Assembly (NCBI GenBank): GCA_963965975.1
Contig: OZ014423.1
Span: 3,100,001-3,164,000, forward strand
Length of the DNA stretch: 64,000 bases
Reading direction: 5' to 3'
Source: Xestospongia bergquistia
Lineage: Eukaryota; Porifera; Demospongiae; Haplosclerida; Petrosiidae
Shown: positions 1-11,299 of the stretch, piece after piece
Position numbering within the stretch: position 1 is the first letter of the stretch
How the letters are laid out: each line of letters starts with the position of its first letter
Notes under the pieces: model-generated
Database searches by the model: none
Seen by the model: the letters and a program-made list of their open reading frames with translations, nothing else
Told to the model about the DNA's origin: nothing
Program-made: the position numbers and the translations under genes

Positions 1-2710
1 CATAGTCAGTATCAGATGAGATATCAGTGTTAAGAATCATGTTGATGTCAGTGTCCAGTAGATCAGTTATCAACAGGTGTTAGAACAGGTATCAGTGTTA
101 AAACTCGCGTTGATGTGTGTAGATAATATTCCAAAATGAGTAAATCATATCTCAGCATTAGATCAGATATCAGATGATAGTGTTAAGAACCATGTTAAGA
201 TCAGATATCAACAAGAGTAAAGAAGATATCAGCGTTAGATCAGGAAACAGTGTTAAGAATAGTGTTAATGTCAGTGTGTAGTAGTTCATAAATCAACATG
301 ATTAAATCAGATCCCAGTGTTGGATCAGATATCAGTTTGTGTCAAATCATATATGTTAGTGTTAATAATCATGTTAATGTCTGTTTGCAGTAGATCAGAT
401 ATCAACATTAGTAAATCAGATCAGTGTTAGATCAGATGTCATAGTCAGTGTCAGATGAGATATCAGTTTTAAGAATGATATTGATATCAGTGAGTAGTAG
501 ATCACATATCAACAGGAGTTAGAACAGGTATCAGTTTATGTTAAATCAGACGTTAGTTTTAAGAATCATGTTGATGTCTGTTTGCAGTAGATCAGATATC
601 AACATGAGTAAAACAGATCTGTGTTAGATCAGATATCATAGTCAGTGTCAGATGAGATATCAGTGTTAAGAATAATGTTGATGTCAGTGTGTAGCAGATC
701 AGATATCAACAGGTGTTAGATGAGCTTTCAGGGTTAAGAATTGTGTTGATGTTAGTGTGTAATAGATCAATAAGAGCAAATCAGATCTCAGTGTTAGATC
801 AGATATCAGTTTGTGTTAAATCAGATGTTAGTGTTAAGAATCGTTTTGATTTGTTTTTGCAGTAGATCAGATATCAACGTGAGAAAATCAGATCTCAGTG
901 TTAGATTAGATATCATAATCAGTGTCAGATGAAATATCAGTGTTAAAAATCATGTTGATGTCAGTGTGTAGTACATCTTGTATTAACATGAGTAAATCAT
1001 ATGTCAGTGTTAGATCAGAATGTTAAATCAGATGTTAGTGTTAAGAACCATGTAGTTGTCTGTTTGCAGTATATCAGATAAAATCAGATGTCATTGTTAG
1101 ATGAGATATAGTCAGTGTCAGATGAGATATCAGTGTTAAAAATCATGTTGATTTGTAGATCAGATCTCAACAGGTGTTAGATCAGGTATCGGTGTTAATA
1201 AACATGTTGACATCAGTGTGTAGTAGATGAGATATGAAGAAGAGTAAGTCAGATCTCGGTGTTAGATCAGGCATTAGTGTTAAGAATTATATAAATGTCA
1301 ATGTTTAGTAAGTCAATGTTTCGTTAATAAGATACCAACTGGTGTTAGATCAGTTGTCACTATTAAGAATTATATTGATATAAGTGTGTAGTTGATCAGA
1401 TATAAACATGAGTAAATCATATCTCAGTGTTAGATCAGATCATAGTCAGTGTCAGATCAGATATCAGTCTTAAGAATCACATTGATGTCTGTGTGTAGAT
1501 CAGATTTCAATATTAGTAATTTAGATGTCAGTGTAAATTCAAAAATTGTAATGAAATCAGATATCAGTGTTAAGAATTAAATTGATGCCGCTTTGTAGTA
1601 CAATCAGATATCAACATGAGTAAATCAGATCTCAGTGTTAGATCAGATATCATAGTCAGTGTTGGATTAGATATGAGTGTTAAGAATCATGTTGATGTCA
1701 TTGAGTAGTACATCAGATATCAACAGGTGTTAGATCAGGTATCAGTATTAAGAATCATGTTGATGTCAGTGTGTATTAGATCAGATATCAACATGAATAA
1801 ATCAGATGTCAGTGTTAGATCAGATATCAATATCAGATCAGATATCAGTGTTATGAATCAAATTGATGCCTTTGTAGTAAAATTAGATATAAACATGAGT
1901 AAATGAGATCTCGTTGATAGATCAGGTATCAGCGTTAAGAATTGTGTTAACGTCAGTGTGTAGTAGATCATATATCAACATGAGTAAATGAGATCTGTGT
2001 TAGATCAAACATTAGTATTAAGAAACATGTTGATGTCTGTTTGCAGTAGATCAGATATCAACATGAGTAAATCATATCTAAATGTTAGATCAGATGTCAT
2101 AGTTACTGTCAGATGAAATACAAGAGGTAGCAATTATGTTGATGTCAGTGTGTAGTATATCAGATATCAATAGATGTTAGATCAGGTATCAGTGTTAGGA
2201 ATTTTGTTGATGTCAGTGTGTAGTAGATGAGATATCAGCAAGAGTAAATCAGATCTCAGTGTTAAATCAGATATCAGTTTATATTAAATCAGATTCTACT
2301 GTGATGAATCATGTTGATGTCTGTTTGCGGTAGATCAGATATCAACATGAGTAAATCAGATCTCGGTGTTAGATCAGATATCATAGTCAATGTCAGATTA
2401 GATATCAGTGTTAAGGATCATGTTAATGTCAGTGAGTAGTAGATCAGATATCAACAGGTGTTAAATCAGGTATCAGTATTAAGAATCGTGTTGATGTCAA
2501 TGTGTATTAGATCAGATATCAATATGAGTAAATCAGATCTCAGTGTTAGATCAGATATCATAGTCAGTGTCATATCAGATATCAATGTTAAGAACCATGT
2601 TGATGTCTGTGTGTATATCGGATATTAGTGATTTAGATCTCAGTGTTAATTCAGATATTGGTATCAGATTAGATGTCAGTGTTATGAATCAAATTGATGC
2701 CGCTTTGTAC
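1..2710. repeat. AT-rich minisatellite array R0
   Basis: Degenerate tandem array built from short phrases such as GTGTTAGATCAGATATCA, AACATGAGTAAATCAGATCT and AAGAATCATGTTGATGTCAG, in a loose higher-order order that repeats roughly every 100-180 bases. GATATC and AGATCT palindromes recur throughout. No coding potential seen: stops occur in all frames. It begins before the window, so its true length is unknown. The same family separates later units. Confidence 0.9.
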
Positions 2711-2770
2711 TGACATCAACACATTCTTAATACTGATACCTGATCTAACACTGAGATCTGATTTACTCAT
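2711..2770 (-). repeat. Inverted minisatellite unit capping R0
   Basis: From TGACATCAACACATTC to ATTTACTCAT the sequence is the reverse complement of the array's own unit (ATGAGTAAATCAGATCTCAG ... TTGATGTCA). The array therefore ends in one copy of opposite orientation, able to pair with the plus-strand units to its left. Confidence 0.85.
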
Positions 2771-3255
2771 CCATCTATTCAGATATTTATGAGTTCATCA
2801 AACCATCTATCATTTCAATCATCCATTCTTTTAACAATCCATCCATCCATTGTTCCATCATTCATCTATTCTTCCTATACATATTTGTGCCATTTATTAT
2901 GCATTTATCCAACTAACCTGTCATTCAGCCATCCACTATTCATCACCAGGGGCACGTGCACCCCCAAAAGGTTACAACATGCTCATTGTGCCCCTCCCCC
3001 AATTTTTACACTAAAGTATGCAATATGTAGATAACAATGAAAACACTCATTGCAATTATAACATAATTGTGGCTATTGTTTATTACAAATGAATGAGATA
3101 GAGTGATGGACATATAAATGAAATCAATGGACAGATGAGTAGATAGACTAATGGAAAGTCAGGTGAACATATGGACTCACAAACAGATAAATGGTTTTAC
3201 TAATGAATATTTATTAATGAGTGCTTTGTTAATGATTGTTCTGTTCTCTTTTTAG

Positions 3256-3358
3256 TATTTTTGTTAAGTGATCTACTTGATACTCATGTGTGTAGTCCCT
3301 TGTTGCTCCCTCAGTCTTGCTCTGATAAGTGGGTAGTGGGAATTATGGGAAAAGTGAA
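3256..3358 (+). pseudogene. Segment a, degenerate copy (U1)
   Basis: Preceded by a clear acceptor (TTCTCTTTTTAG). The reading begins FLLSDLLDTHVCSPLLLPQS. Unlike the other copies it lacks the ATCAA before GTGAAAATATTC, which shifts the frame, and its donor is GGGGAGT instead of GGTGAGT. The approximate end is taken from the homologous exons. Probably non-functional. Confidence 0.55.
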
Positions 3359-3594
3359 AATATTCAAAATGGGGAGTGATTTGGTCCCTAACAATTAGAA
3401 TGTCAATCAACCTGGTAAAAACATATCACATTACAACATTGGAACTAAGAAATATGAAAAGTAATTATTATATTTGTGCATGTTTTTAGCAATTTTCTAC
3501 CCATCCATCAGTCCATCTATTTATTATTTACTTCCTCTTTGTCTTTCTGTCTTTGTCTTTCTCTATTTTTCATTATACAATGTACATACAACAG

Positions 3595-3779
3595 GTAAAA
3601 CAACTCTTCAAATTACTCAAAATGCTTTAGATGCCTTTGCCATTAATAGTTGTATTGATGCTTATGTAATACATGATGACACTTCTCATTTGTACTTATT
3701 AATAGGGTGTGGCCACACCCAATGGCTTGAGAGCCAAGACCCAGATGATCCTACTAAAAATTTATTCCAGATATTATAG
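3595..3779 (+). pseudogene. Segment b fused to downstream region by deletion (U1)
   Basis: Starts after ACAACAG and reads GKTTLQITQNALDAFAINSC, as in other units. After 'YVIH' it jumps into DDTSHLYLLIGCGHTQWLES, sequence found some 600 bases further downstream in U2. A deletion has removed the second half of b and the following intron and spacer. The chimaeric frame stays open to TAG at 3777-3779. Confidence 0.6.
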
Positions 3780-3794
3780 TCACAGACATTTCTC

Positions 3795-3908
3795 CATGTA
3801 CCACTAACATCATGGAAAGAATCTGAAGAGAGTGTAATGCATGAAGAGGGTATGGTTCTGTTATTAGCTGTTGCTAAGAAACATAGTTTATTTGTTCTTC
3901 AACATTAA
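3795..3908 (+). pseudogene. Segment d, INTS2-like (U1)
   Basis: Open stretch reading HVPLTSWKESEESVMHEEG then MVLLLAVAKKHSLFVLQH before TAA. By eye it resembles the middle of INTS2, where human has a W-hydrophobic-acidic stretch followed by MLLLVAMYFHS. Substitutions relative to U2 (A to V, S to L, P to L) without stops suggest drift. The true exon borders are not visible. Confidence 0.5.
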
Positions 3909-4055
3909 TTTTTATGGCAAGGTAAGAGAGTTAACCAAGAATGTTTATACATAGTAGCTAGTTGTCACTGGGAAGCTATTCTGCTTTGGTATTACTGGGA
4001 GGGGCCAGGTATTATTACTGCTATACACAATAAATTATTTCACTTTGTCTTCCAG

Positions 4056-4258
4056 TTTGAATTATGGATGTATAACATTTCAGAAGCTAGAGTAAAACAT
4101 TTTAAGAACAGAGATAGTGGAATGGCAAAAAACTCCAGTTGATTTTCTGCAACATCTTCTGACTCAGAGAAGTGGGCGTATTCCATCATATAACTGGAAA
4201 AGACATGACATCTTTGGCACCAGCTGCTGTAAAATATTGCAGTACTTTTACAGAATAA
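4056..4258 (+). pseudogene. Segment e with premature stop (U1)
   Basis: Begins after the acceptor GTCTTCCAG. It reads SLNYGCITFQKLE, then TAA, then NILRTEIVEWQKTPVDFLQH and on to DIFGTSCCKILQYF. The TAA comes from a GTAAAAC variant of the GAAAAAC seen in U2 and U5. By eye it resembles the INTS2 stretch around human SSLSRMKTIFTQEIFTEQ. Decayed copy. Confidence 0.55.
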
Positions 4259-4369
4259 TTCAATGTTAATAAATGAGAGTGCTCCTGCATGAAATAATGT
4301 AATGATGAGGAAGATGGATTGAATGGAGGGATAGGTGGATCAATGGATGGATGTACTTTTATTGTATTT

Positions 4370-4560
4370 TTCTTGTCTTATTTGAAATCATCTCATCTTT
4401 TGCTCCAACAACCTAAAGTAACTACTCAAGTTGACAAATTGACTTGGAATCTTTCTACCGAGATCAAGAACCTCACTCCTATATGTCTCAAATCACCTGA
4501 TCCTATTATACACAATGGAAAACAATTTCAAGAAATGTTAATAAATCAAAGAATTATATA
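4370..4560 (+). pseudogene. Segment f, INTS2-like candidate (U1)
   Basis: Open frame reading SSHLLLQQPKVTTQVDKLTW, then NLSTEIKNL...SPDPIIHNG and QEMLINQRII to TAA at 4559-4561. Present in every full unit with a shared core (TTQVDKLTWNLSTEIKNL), though other copies have CTTTAAG where this has CCTAAAG, giving an in-frame TAA. It lies between e and the CT microsatellite. I cannot place it firmly in INTS2. Confidence 0.4.
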
Positions 4561-4566
4561 AATAAT

Positions 4567-4620
<54 letters not shown>

Positions 4621-4622
4621 TC

Positions 4623-4668
<46 letters not shown>

Positions 4669-4892
4669 CATATAGTTATAATATCAGAATAGTGCTGAAT
4701 ATTATATGAGTGAGGACAAACCTCATGGAAATCTTAACCTCTATGACTTGTTGGATAAATGACTCTCTCTCTAAAAATAAATGATTCTCTATGTCTCTCT
4801 GTCTCTCTCTCTCTGTTTCTCTCTCTCTATCTCTCTCTTTCTCTGTCTCTCTTTGTCTATCTCTCTCTCTCTCTCACTCTCACTCTCTCCAT
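4567..4892. repeat. CT microsatellite pair (U1)
   Basis: Two pyrimidine tracts, (CT)n with scattered T and C interruptions at about 4567-4672 and CTGT/CTAT-rich at about 4789-4892. Between them is a copy of the sequence that normally follows the tract (ATAGTTATAATATCAGAATAG). The doubled arrangement is a local duplication found only in this unit. Confidence 0.9.
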
Positions 4893-5137
4893 ATAGTTTT
4901 AACATCAGAATAGTGTTGAATATTATATGAGAGAGGACAAACCTCATGGAAATCTAAACCTCCATGACTTGTTGGACCAGTTTTGGCAACATTATAAACA
5001 CCCTCCTAATTTATAAGAAATGAAATATGTAAAGGTATTTTAGATGCATCATAAAAATATGCTATATCTTGAACACTTACAACAAGAGCAAAACTGGCTT
5101 TATAGTATTGTGTCAGCTGGTAGAAGTAGAAAGACCC

Positions 5138-5290
5138 TTATGATGTATTGATTTCAAATTGGAACATTAAGTCATCAAGGTCTTTGCGAAGGCTATTAGC
5201 AATTGGTTTAGCCATGTCAGAGGCATCTTCAACAATTCCAGTCATTACAGTACAATTCAAATACCTTGTTTCACCTGTTTTAGGATCCAT
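5138..5290 (-). other. Antisense 50-aa ORF, copy 1 (U1)
   Basis: Minus-strand ORF starting MDPKTGETRYLNCTVMTGIV and ending DLDDLMFQFEINTS, stop TAA. The ATG directly follows TCTGCTAG, a possible splice acceptor. Upstream on the minus strand an acidic stretch (EFEGS...EGDEHSCQH) can be read. It is not recognised. All six copies in the window are open over the full length, and this one differs most (AKPIANSLRKDLDD). Confidence 0.4.
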
Positions 5291-6954
5291 CTAGCAGAGT
5301 AATCTTTCATACTAAAATCTGTAATGCTGACAGCTGTGCTCGTCACCTTCATATGAACCTTCAAATGCTTAATGAATATTGTCTGCTAAATATTCAGAAC
5401 AGTCATCATCTTTGTTTAACAAATTGGAATCGGTTGATCATTCATTTCTTTGTTGTAGGATATGGTTCTAAAAGGTATGGTACTTTTTAAAATTAGATGC
5501 ATAACTTTTGTAATTAGGTAACATTCACAACATGATCATGATAGATATGTAATAATACACTAAGAGACACACCTTTATAATACTTTCAAATTATACATAC
5601 ATATATATGTAATGTTTTATATTGGATTTAATACAAACTATAGATTATACAGCTACTGCGTAAGTATCTAAATAATGTGCATGCTACTAAATTCACATGT
5701 AGATATGTCATTGTTCTAACCTCAGTATAGATCTTAAAGACAAAAGACTCCAGAAATAGATTATCATAGACCCTTTTTTGTGAAATTTCAGAAGCCATTT
5801 TCCTTTACTCCTTTTACAAATAAGCTTTTCTCTTATAATACTAACCTTTATAATACTTTAAAATTATACATACATATATATGTAATGTTTTGTATTGCAT
5901 TTAACACAAACTATAGATTATACAGCTACTGCTTAATGTAATCTCTTCTTGAAATTGAGAACTATAGACTCAGTCAAGCAAGTGAACTGAAGTAGCTGGA
6001 AGATGAAGAGACAAAGTACATAATTACATGAAATATATATTTACCAATTCTTGTAGTAGTTAAAATGTTGTTCTTTGTTTGTGAGTAATATAACATGCAT
6101 GTCTAATTAGCAAGACTTTTCGGAATATTGTAACATTTCTAACATCTAAATAGTGCTCACAATAGTGCAATACCTTCTGTAGGCTGTACTTAACAGTATT
6201 GAAGACTTAGTGACAGAAAACAGTTGCATTGATGACATGATTGAATGATATATTGAAGGTATATTACCAAGAATACAGCTACAGTACAATAATAAAAGGT
6301 TTGTGAATGTTAATATTACATTGATCAAGAGATTAAATAAGTAAATAGTTTATGAATTTGGTTCTGGAGGAAAGAGGATTGCATACTTCAAGGTCATCAT
6401 AATATAACATAATTTCCAAAACAGTGGAAATAATACAGAACAAAGGATGCTCTTTGTAAGACTTGCCATCGCATACATCTGACATTAGCCCATCTGCCCT
6501 TTGATAGCTTGTAAGTATCTAATTAATGTGCATGCTACTAAATTCACATGTAGATGTGTTATTGTTCTAACCTCAGTATAGATCTTAAGGAAAAAAGTCT
6601 CCAGAAATAGATTATCATAGACCCTTTTTTGTGAAATTTCAGAAGCCATTTTCCTTTACTTCTTTTACAAATAAGCTTTTCTCCAATCATTCTCTTATGG
6701 TTCCTAAAATGAACAATAAGAAAATACATATATATGTGTGTATTCATGTCTATATGTATCCTACTCTGGTCATTTAAACAATCAGCTTGGAAACAACAAA
6801 TAGGGGGTGTGGTTTATTTACACCTTTCATACAAGGATCCTTTTGTTCCTCAGACACAAATCATGTATCATGGAAGTGCTCTTAAAGCTTCACTATTATG
6901 GTAGATACCTCTATAGTACTGCTTCATTCATCTATACACCCATCCATTGATAAG
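5291..6954. other. Intron-like spacer of U1 without clear gene
   Basis: AT-rich DNA. It contains two diverged copies of one stretch: TTATAATACTTTCAAATTAT at 5575 and a similar one at 5848, and GTAAGTATCTAAATAATGTG at 5659 against GTAAGTATCTAATTAATGTG at 6509. It therefore carries an internal duplication. Short minus-strand ORFs at 6146-6328 and 6559-6747 recur in U2 but show no recognisable domain. Confidence 0.5.
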
Positions 6955-7502
6955 GTAATAGAATGTTGTATTCGAAATGGTTTCTTTATAAAGTCTACTA
7001 TGAGAGTTAATGGTAAGTCTCTCACTTAAAAATATATCAATTTGACAGTCCTTTGTCTAGATTCTCAAATTGAAGTTGTTATGGTGTACCCATCCAATCA
7101 AATATTCCACCTGTGAGTGTTTAATGTCCCTTCCATGAATCTATCCATCCATTTTCTATTTCATGTATCCATTCATCAGTCTACTAATCCATTCATCCAC
7201 CCATTTATTCATTTATTTAATCAATGCATTCATTCATTCTTTTATAGCGCTGGCCTCTTATTGACTTTACCTGTTCACTGGTGGTGACATTCTCATTTGA
7301 AACTTCTTATCCATTTGTTAGAGACATCAAAAACTTTCAGGACCTCAATCAGTCTACTCTTATCATGACAACAGATGTCACATTATTATTAATTTTATAT
7401 TGCACAACTGCTCTGAAATGACTCAATAATAATAATATTAAAGCTCTTCAATACATCTACACGCCAATCATTTATTTAACCATTTTTCTTCTTCTTCTGT
7501 AG

Positions 7503-7612
7503 ATCCATTGTTGATATTGAGGTCCTAACAAGTTTTCTAGAACAATATTTTGCTGGTTCAATACCTACTCTATTTCCTTCTCTATCTTTCTTCACCTTTA
7601 GACTACAAAACT
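7503..7612 (+). pseudogene. Segment l, frameshifted (U1)
   Basis: Acceptor CTTCTGTAG. Reads IVDIEVLTSFLEQYFAGS, after which an extra A (TTCAATACC against TTCATACC in U2 and U5) breaks the frame that elsewhere continues YLLYFLLYLSS. It also lacks CT near its start. The intact version resembles INTS2 near human VRNGAWFLCLLVANVPDSF. Confidence 0.5.
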
Positions 7613-8523
7613 GTAAATGCAACTATTATGAAGAGCTGATAACAGGGAAACTAGTCCAGTTTAAACACTCATCACTTTACTCCAAGTCTCAAGTTACAGC
7701 ATACACTTTCTCAGCTTTATAGAAGGTGAGAAAAAATTATTGACTAACAATAAAAGCTATCAATTGACTATAAAATAAATGATAATTCAAATTAGTTACC
7801 TATTATTAAACAGAGTAATTTAAAAAAAGTTTAATAATTGAGTATGTTTAAATTTTATTTCGAAACTTATTATATGGGTGTGGCTTAGAAAATTACTAAT
7901 GAAAGCATTCAAAATCATTAATTTTAGTGATAGATGTAGTACATTATATATAATGAATAGTAAGAATTAATGAATCTAAATTTAGTTTCTGAAATAAAAA
8001 TATTATTTCATACAAATTTAAGCATATATTTTTAAAACTTTATTCTCAAATTTAATTTTTAAGTTTTAGTTTTTCCCTATTCTTATTTAGATAAGTCATA
8101 ATCTGATCCTAATTACCCTTGACATCTTATCCTATTACCTTTGACAACTGTTCCCCTCCCTAACTGTTTCTTGCATAGTGGGACCTCAATGAGTATTCCT
8201 GTACAAGAACCACTTTGTGTATGAAGAGGCTAATCCAGTCGAACAAGTTAAACTTGTTTGTCCAGTTACGGAAGTTATTTCAAGAGTGATCAAAGTTGTT
8301 GTGGTGATGTTTTGTTTAAAGTGAACAAGAAAGTCTTTCCTAATTTTTATGCCATGTTTCCTATGCCCCACCCATCAATCTCAACTCAAGGGACTTATTG
8401 TTTTCCAATGGTACTTATGTACACTAATCTAACAACCCCCCTTGGCCGAAAAGAGCATATAGGTGGAGTTCAGCCCCTCCCACCTGACATATATATATAT
8501 CAACAAGTTGTTTTCTAACAAAG

Positions 8524-9238
8524 ATCAGACAGTTGCCACACCCACTATATTATTGGCTCTTGGTGATAAATTACATGCTGTAGATTATTTGCATTCAATG
8601 CACACTATAATCCAACATGATGATGTCCTGCCCACCCAATACAACTTGGAACAAGGACTGAATATTTGTGACTACACTGATATTGTTATGAATGTTACTC
8701 CATTGCTAATAGCAATATGCAAGCATCCCAAATTTGTAGACGAAACCACAGAAACATTAGCGTCACACTTCTTGAAATGCTCAGAGACCAGAAACAAACT
8801 TCATCTGTTAGTGATGTCTGCTTTATTGGTTAATTGAAGTTTAAGAAGAAGGAATGTCAACGAAGAGAAAGTGAAGTAAAGGAAATATTCTTATCATTTC
8901 TACAAGAATTAGTATTCAATTCAATTGAAGGTGTGGGCAGATACTTTTAGCACTTGGAACATCACACAAAAATACATAATGAGAAAGAAGTGAGCTGTCT
9001 GTCTGTTCACTCATTAATTCATTAGTCCATTCATTCCTCCATCTATCCATTCATTTTATTTTAGTCAACTATTATACACGATGATAGAGAGTGCCTCGAA
9101 TTACTTCCACTTATACCAAAGTCCTACTCCAAGACATTTATCCTCAAAATAGATGACATAGATAATGAAGATGAGATGATTGACCTAGAACTGTTATTAT
9201 CACCTTCATCAGAAACTAGTCACTGTTCCAGTCTCCAT
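8524..9238 (+). pseudogene. Segments n, o and p (U1)
   Basis: n (8524-8837) follows acceptor TCTAACAAAG and is open (DQTVATPTILLALGDKLHAV ... LLVMSALLVN). o (8837-8989) is in another frame: VKEIFLSFLQELVFNSIEGV, GRYF, then TAG at 8948-8950, then HLEHHTKIHNEKE and donor GTGAGC. p (9065-9238) is 174 nt and open, reading TIIHDDRECLELLPLIPKSY then an acidic run DDIDNEDEMIDLELLL. o and p join in frame. By eye o and p match human INTS2 around LVCFVSGLLLG..VRTWF and LLLELMGILPTVRST. n is unassigned. Confidence 0.55.
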
Positions 9239-9505
9239 GTAAACCACACCTTTTATTTCTACATTTAAGTTACACATTAAAACATAACTCCATTGAAGAT
9301 AATGCAGAACAGAAGATAATTAAAGATGGCAGAATTCCTCTCTGCTTAAGTAAATTCATTTTATATTGAATAATTTTTATATCTAATAAATGCATTTTGA
9401 ATATTTAACAAAGGATTTACATATCAATGTTATGTGTACACTACATATACTATATATGCCAATGGATAACACTAACAATGATCTCTTTATTTTATTACTG
9501 TGCAG

Positions 9506-9941
9506 GTTGTCCATTATCACGTGTAACAAGTGAAGACAATTCTCTCTGTGACTTGAGATTAAAACTTAGATTCTTTTCACTTCTTGATGTCAATGAGCTA
9601 GCGGACATTACTAAAGAGACTTCATGTAGTCCAACAGATCCTATTATAAACATACATCAATGTTTCCATTCAACAGCCAGTTCACTGAAATGGAAGGTAC
9701 TCATGTTCTTTTAGCTTTCTGATCACTTCTCTTTCCCCTAGATAAAGTGGTTAGTACAAGATAAGTTGCTCTTTTGTGTAAAGAACTTCTTGTCATAGGA
9801 GAACCCATCCTTTCATGTCGTTTATAATCCATAGCATCTCATGTACAAGGATGTTCTGGAAAGTTTGCAAATTGTAATTTCAACCAAGAACAAATCAACT
9901 TTGTGTTTAATGCTCAAGATTGTATGCATCAAATTCTATTG
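9506..9941 (+). pseudogene. Segments q and r (U1)
   Basis: q (9506-9696, 191 nt) has acceptor TACTGTGCAG and donor AAGGTACTC. It is open and reads CPLSRVTSEDNSLCDLRLKL then RFFSLLDVNELADITKE, similar to human INTS2 near HLTLLSASELIPYAE. A 45-nt intron leads to r (9742-9941, 200 nt, donor GTTAGT). r read in the frame continuing from q has TAG codons after CVKNFLS and after HVVYNP. Coding descent is likely but this copy cannot be translated through. Confidence 0.6.
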
Positions 9942-10059
9942 GTTAGTTTGATGTCAGCCTTGTCATTCATTCATCCATCCATTCATTCATTCGTCCATTC
10001 ATCTATTCATCCATCCATTCATTCATTCGTCCATTTATCCATTCATCCATCCATTACAG
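9942..10059 (+). repeat. Tetranucleotide intron tract (CATC/CATT)n (U1)
   Basis: Between donor GTTAGTTTG and acceptor CCATTACAG the intron is mostly (CATC)n/(CATT)n with CGTC variants. Read through, it gives an artificial IHPSIHSF peptide. The same tract recurs in U2, U3b and U5 with almost unchanged length, and shortened in U4 and U4b. Confidence 0.8.
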
Positions 10060-10436
10060 CACTTATAAAAAGCAATGTCTATTACTAACTACAACATAAA
10101 CAAAGCAAATAATGATTACTTCTACCTCACACTGTCCAGCTCACCCATGTCATTCCCAAATATCTCTCTTAATTCTGTCTCCCTTTTGACCTCTCTTTAA
10201 TTGGACACTCAACAGGGCGGCTGGGCCCTGTAGCTCACACTTTTATCCTCCTCCACTCCTCTTACCAAAGAAGCATAAACACAAAAGAAGTATCTCCTGG
10301 TCAGCAATACCTAGATCCTCACTGTTAGGTCCTCCCCATTAATGTAGCAACAAGAGGAGCATGATTAGTAGTACTGGCGGCTGATAGTAACTATGACACT
10401 CTTTTAAGTAGCATTTTTACTTTCTCTATTCCTATT

Positions 10437-10602
10437 ACACCAAGTTTAACGGAGGATTTATTTTGGTTGGTCATAAGAGTGCTGCCTCTTCATGTGGAGG
10501 TCTACTTACATAACTGGTTTATGCTCACATGCACTATGAATGTTATTATCGAGTATGAATTCATTAATTATTTATTTTATGTATGTACAAAAACTGTTTG
10601 AC
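10437..10602 (+). pseudogene. Segment t, possible INTS2 N-terminal exon (U1)
   Basis: Open frame TPSLTEDLFWLVIRVLPLHV then EVYLHNWFMLT, running to TGA. Homologues occur near 27596 (U3b) and 38766 (U4b). It is absent or truncated in A and B units. The pattern vaguely resembles human INTS2 EEAADVLCILQAELPSLLP. The borders are uncertain and this is weakly supported. Confidence 0.3.
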
Positions 10603-11143
10603 TCCTTTTTTCTCTTTAGATGTTCTAGTAATATTACAATGAATGATAGTCTACTATTGCTTTGTAATAATACCATTAATAGTAATAGGAGAAGTATGTC
10701 ACAGAACAAACCAGGTATATTTAATAAATGGATGGATGGAGGGTAACAATAGATGAGAAGTGAATGACAGAGTGATGGACATATCAATGAAGTCAATGGA
10801 TGGATGAGTAGATAGACTAATGGAAAGTCAGGTGAACATATCGATTCATATATGGATTTACTAATCTGTAGGCTATACTTAATAGTATTAAAGACTTAGT
10901 GACAGAAAACAGTTATATACATATATATATGTGTGTATTCATGTCTATATGTATCCTACTCTGGTCATTTAAACAATCAGTTTGGAGACAACAAATAGGG
11001 GGTGTGGTTTATTTGCATCTACAAGGATCCTTTTGTTCCTCAGACACAAATCATGTATCATGGAAGTGCTCTTAAATCTTCATATTATGGTAGATACCTC
11101 TATAGTACTGCTTCATTCATCTATCCACCCATCCATTGATAAG

Positions 11144-11201
11144 GTAATAGGATGTTGTATTCGAGATGGTTTCTTTATAAAGTCTACTATGAGAGTTACT
11201 G
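11144..11201 (+). pseudogene. Segment k, short exon-like segment
   Basis: 58-nt segment between ATTGATAAG and a strong GGTAAGTCTC donor, reading VIGCCIRDGFFIKSTMRVTG. Copies are at 6955-7012, about 24273-24331, 28302-28359 and 39476-39534, nearly identical. Its protein is not recognised. The good donor and repeated retention suggest an original coding exon. Confidence 0.35.
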
Positions 11202-11299
11202 GTAAGTCTCTCTCATAAAAATATATCAATTTGACAGTCCTTTGTCTAGATTCTCAAATTGAAGTTGTTATGGTGTACTCATCCAATCAAATATTGTGC

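Larger units (their letters stand above)
2771..11299 (+). repeat. Tandem unit U1, INTS2-like exon cassette
   Basis: First unit of the amplified block. Order seen: G/C-run motif (2950-3000), segment a (3256), a deleted b fused to downstream sequence (3595-3779), d (3795-3908), e with a stop (4056), CT microsatellites (4567-4892), antisense ORF (5138-5290), a segment k copy (6955-7012), l (7503), n-o-p (8524-9238), q and r (9506-9941), segment t (10437), and a second k (11144). From about 8000 onward it resembles U3b and U4b (group C). Gaps between segments hold intron-like AT-rich DNA. Confidence 0.8.

Noticed and set aside
1..2710. CRISPR-like or centromeric array
   Set aside because: Units are degenerate, without fixed spacers, in a eukaryotic setting. 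No sign of centromere function can be read from sequence alone.
4319..4369. Start of a gene at MNGGIGGSMDGCTFIV
   Set aside because: The first residues come from a GGATGGATGG-type repeat; only the later KVTTQVDKLTWNLSTEI part is conserved among units.
8258..8518. Plus-strand ORF MSSYGSYFKSDQSC...PLPPDIYIYQ before segment n
   Set aside because: Another frame over the same bases gives an equally plausible VKLVCPVTEVISRVIKVVVV stretch, and the ORF ends in the (TA)n repeat. No splice borders support either choice, so it is not listed as a gene.
9903..10088. IHPSIHSFVHSSIHPSIHSF repeat protein (also at 19992, 27060, 46246)
   Set aside because: It is a read-through of a CATC/CATT intron tract bounded by a donor (GTTAGT) and an acceptor (CCATTACAG); only the part before the donor is exon-like.
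10572..10796. Minus-strand 74-aa ORF MTSLICPSLCHSLLIYCYPP (also 27729, 35943, 38904)
   Set aside because: It runs across a GGATGGATGG tract and an exon-like plus-strand region; hydrophobic composition follows from the TA/TC-rich complement.
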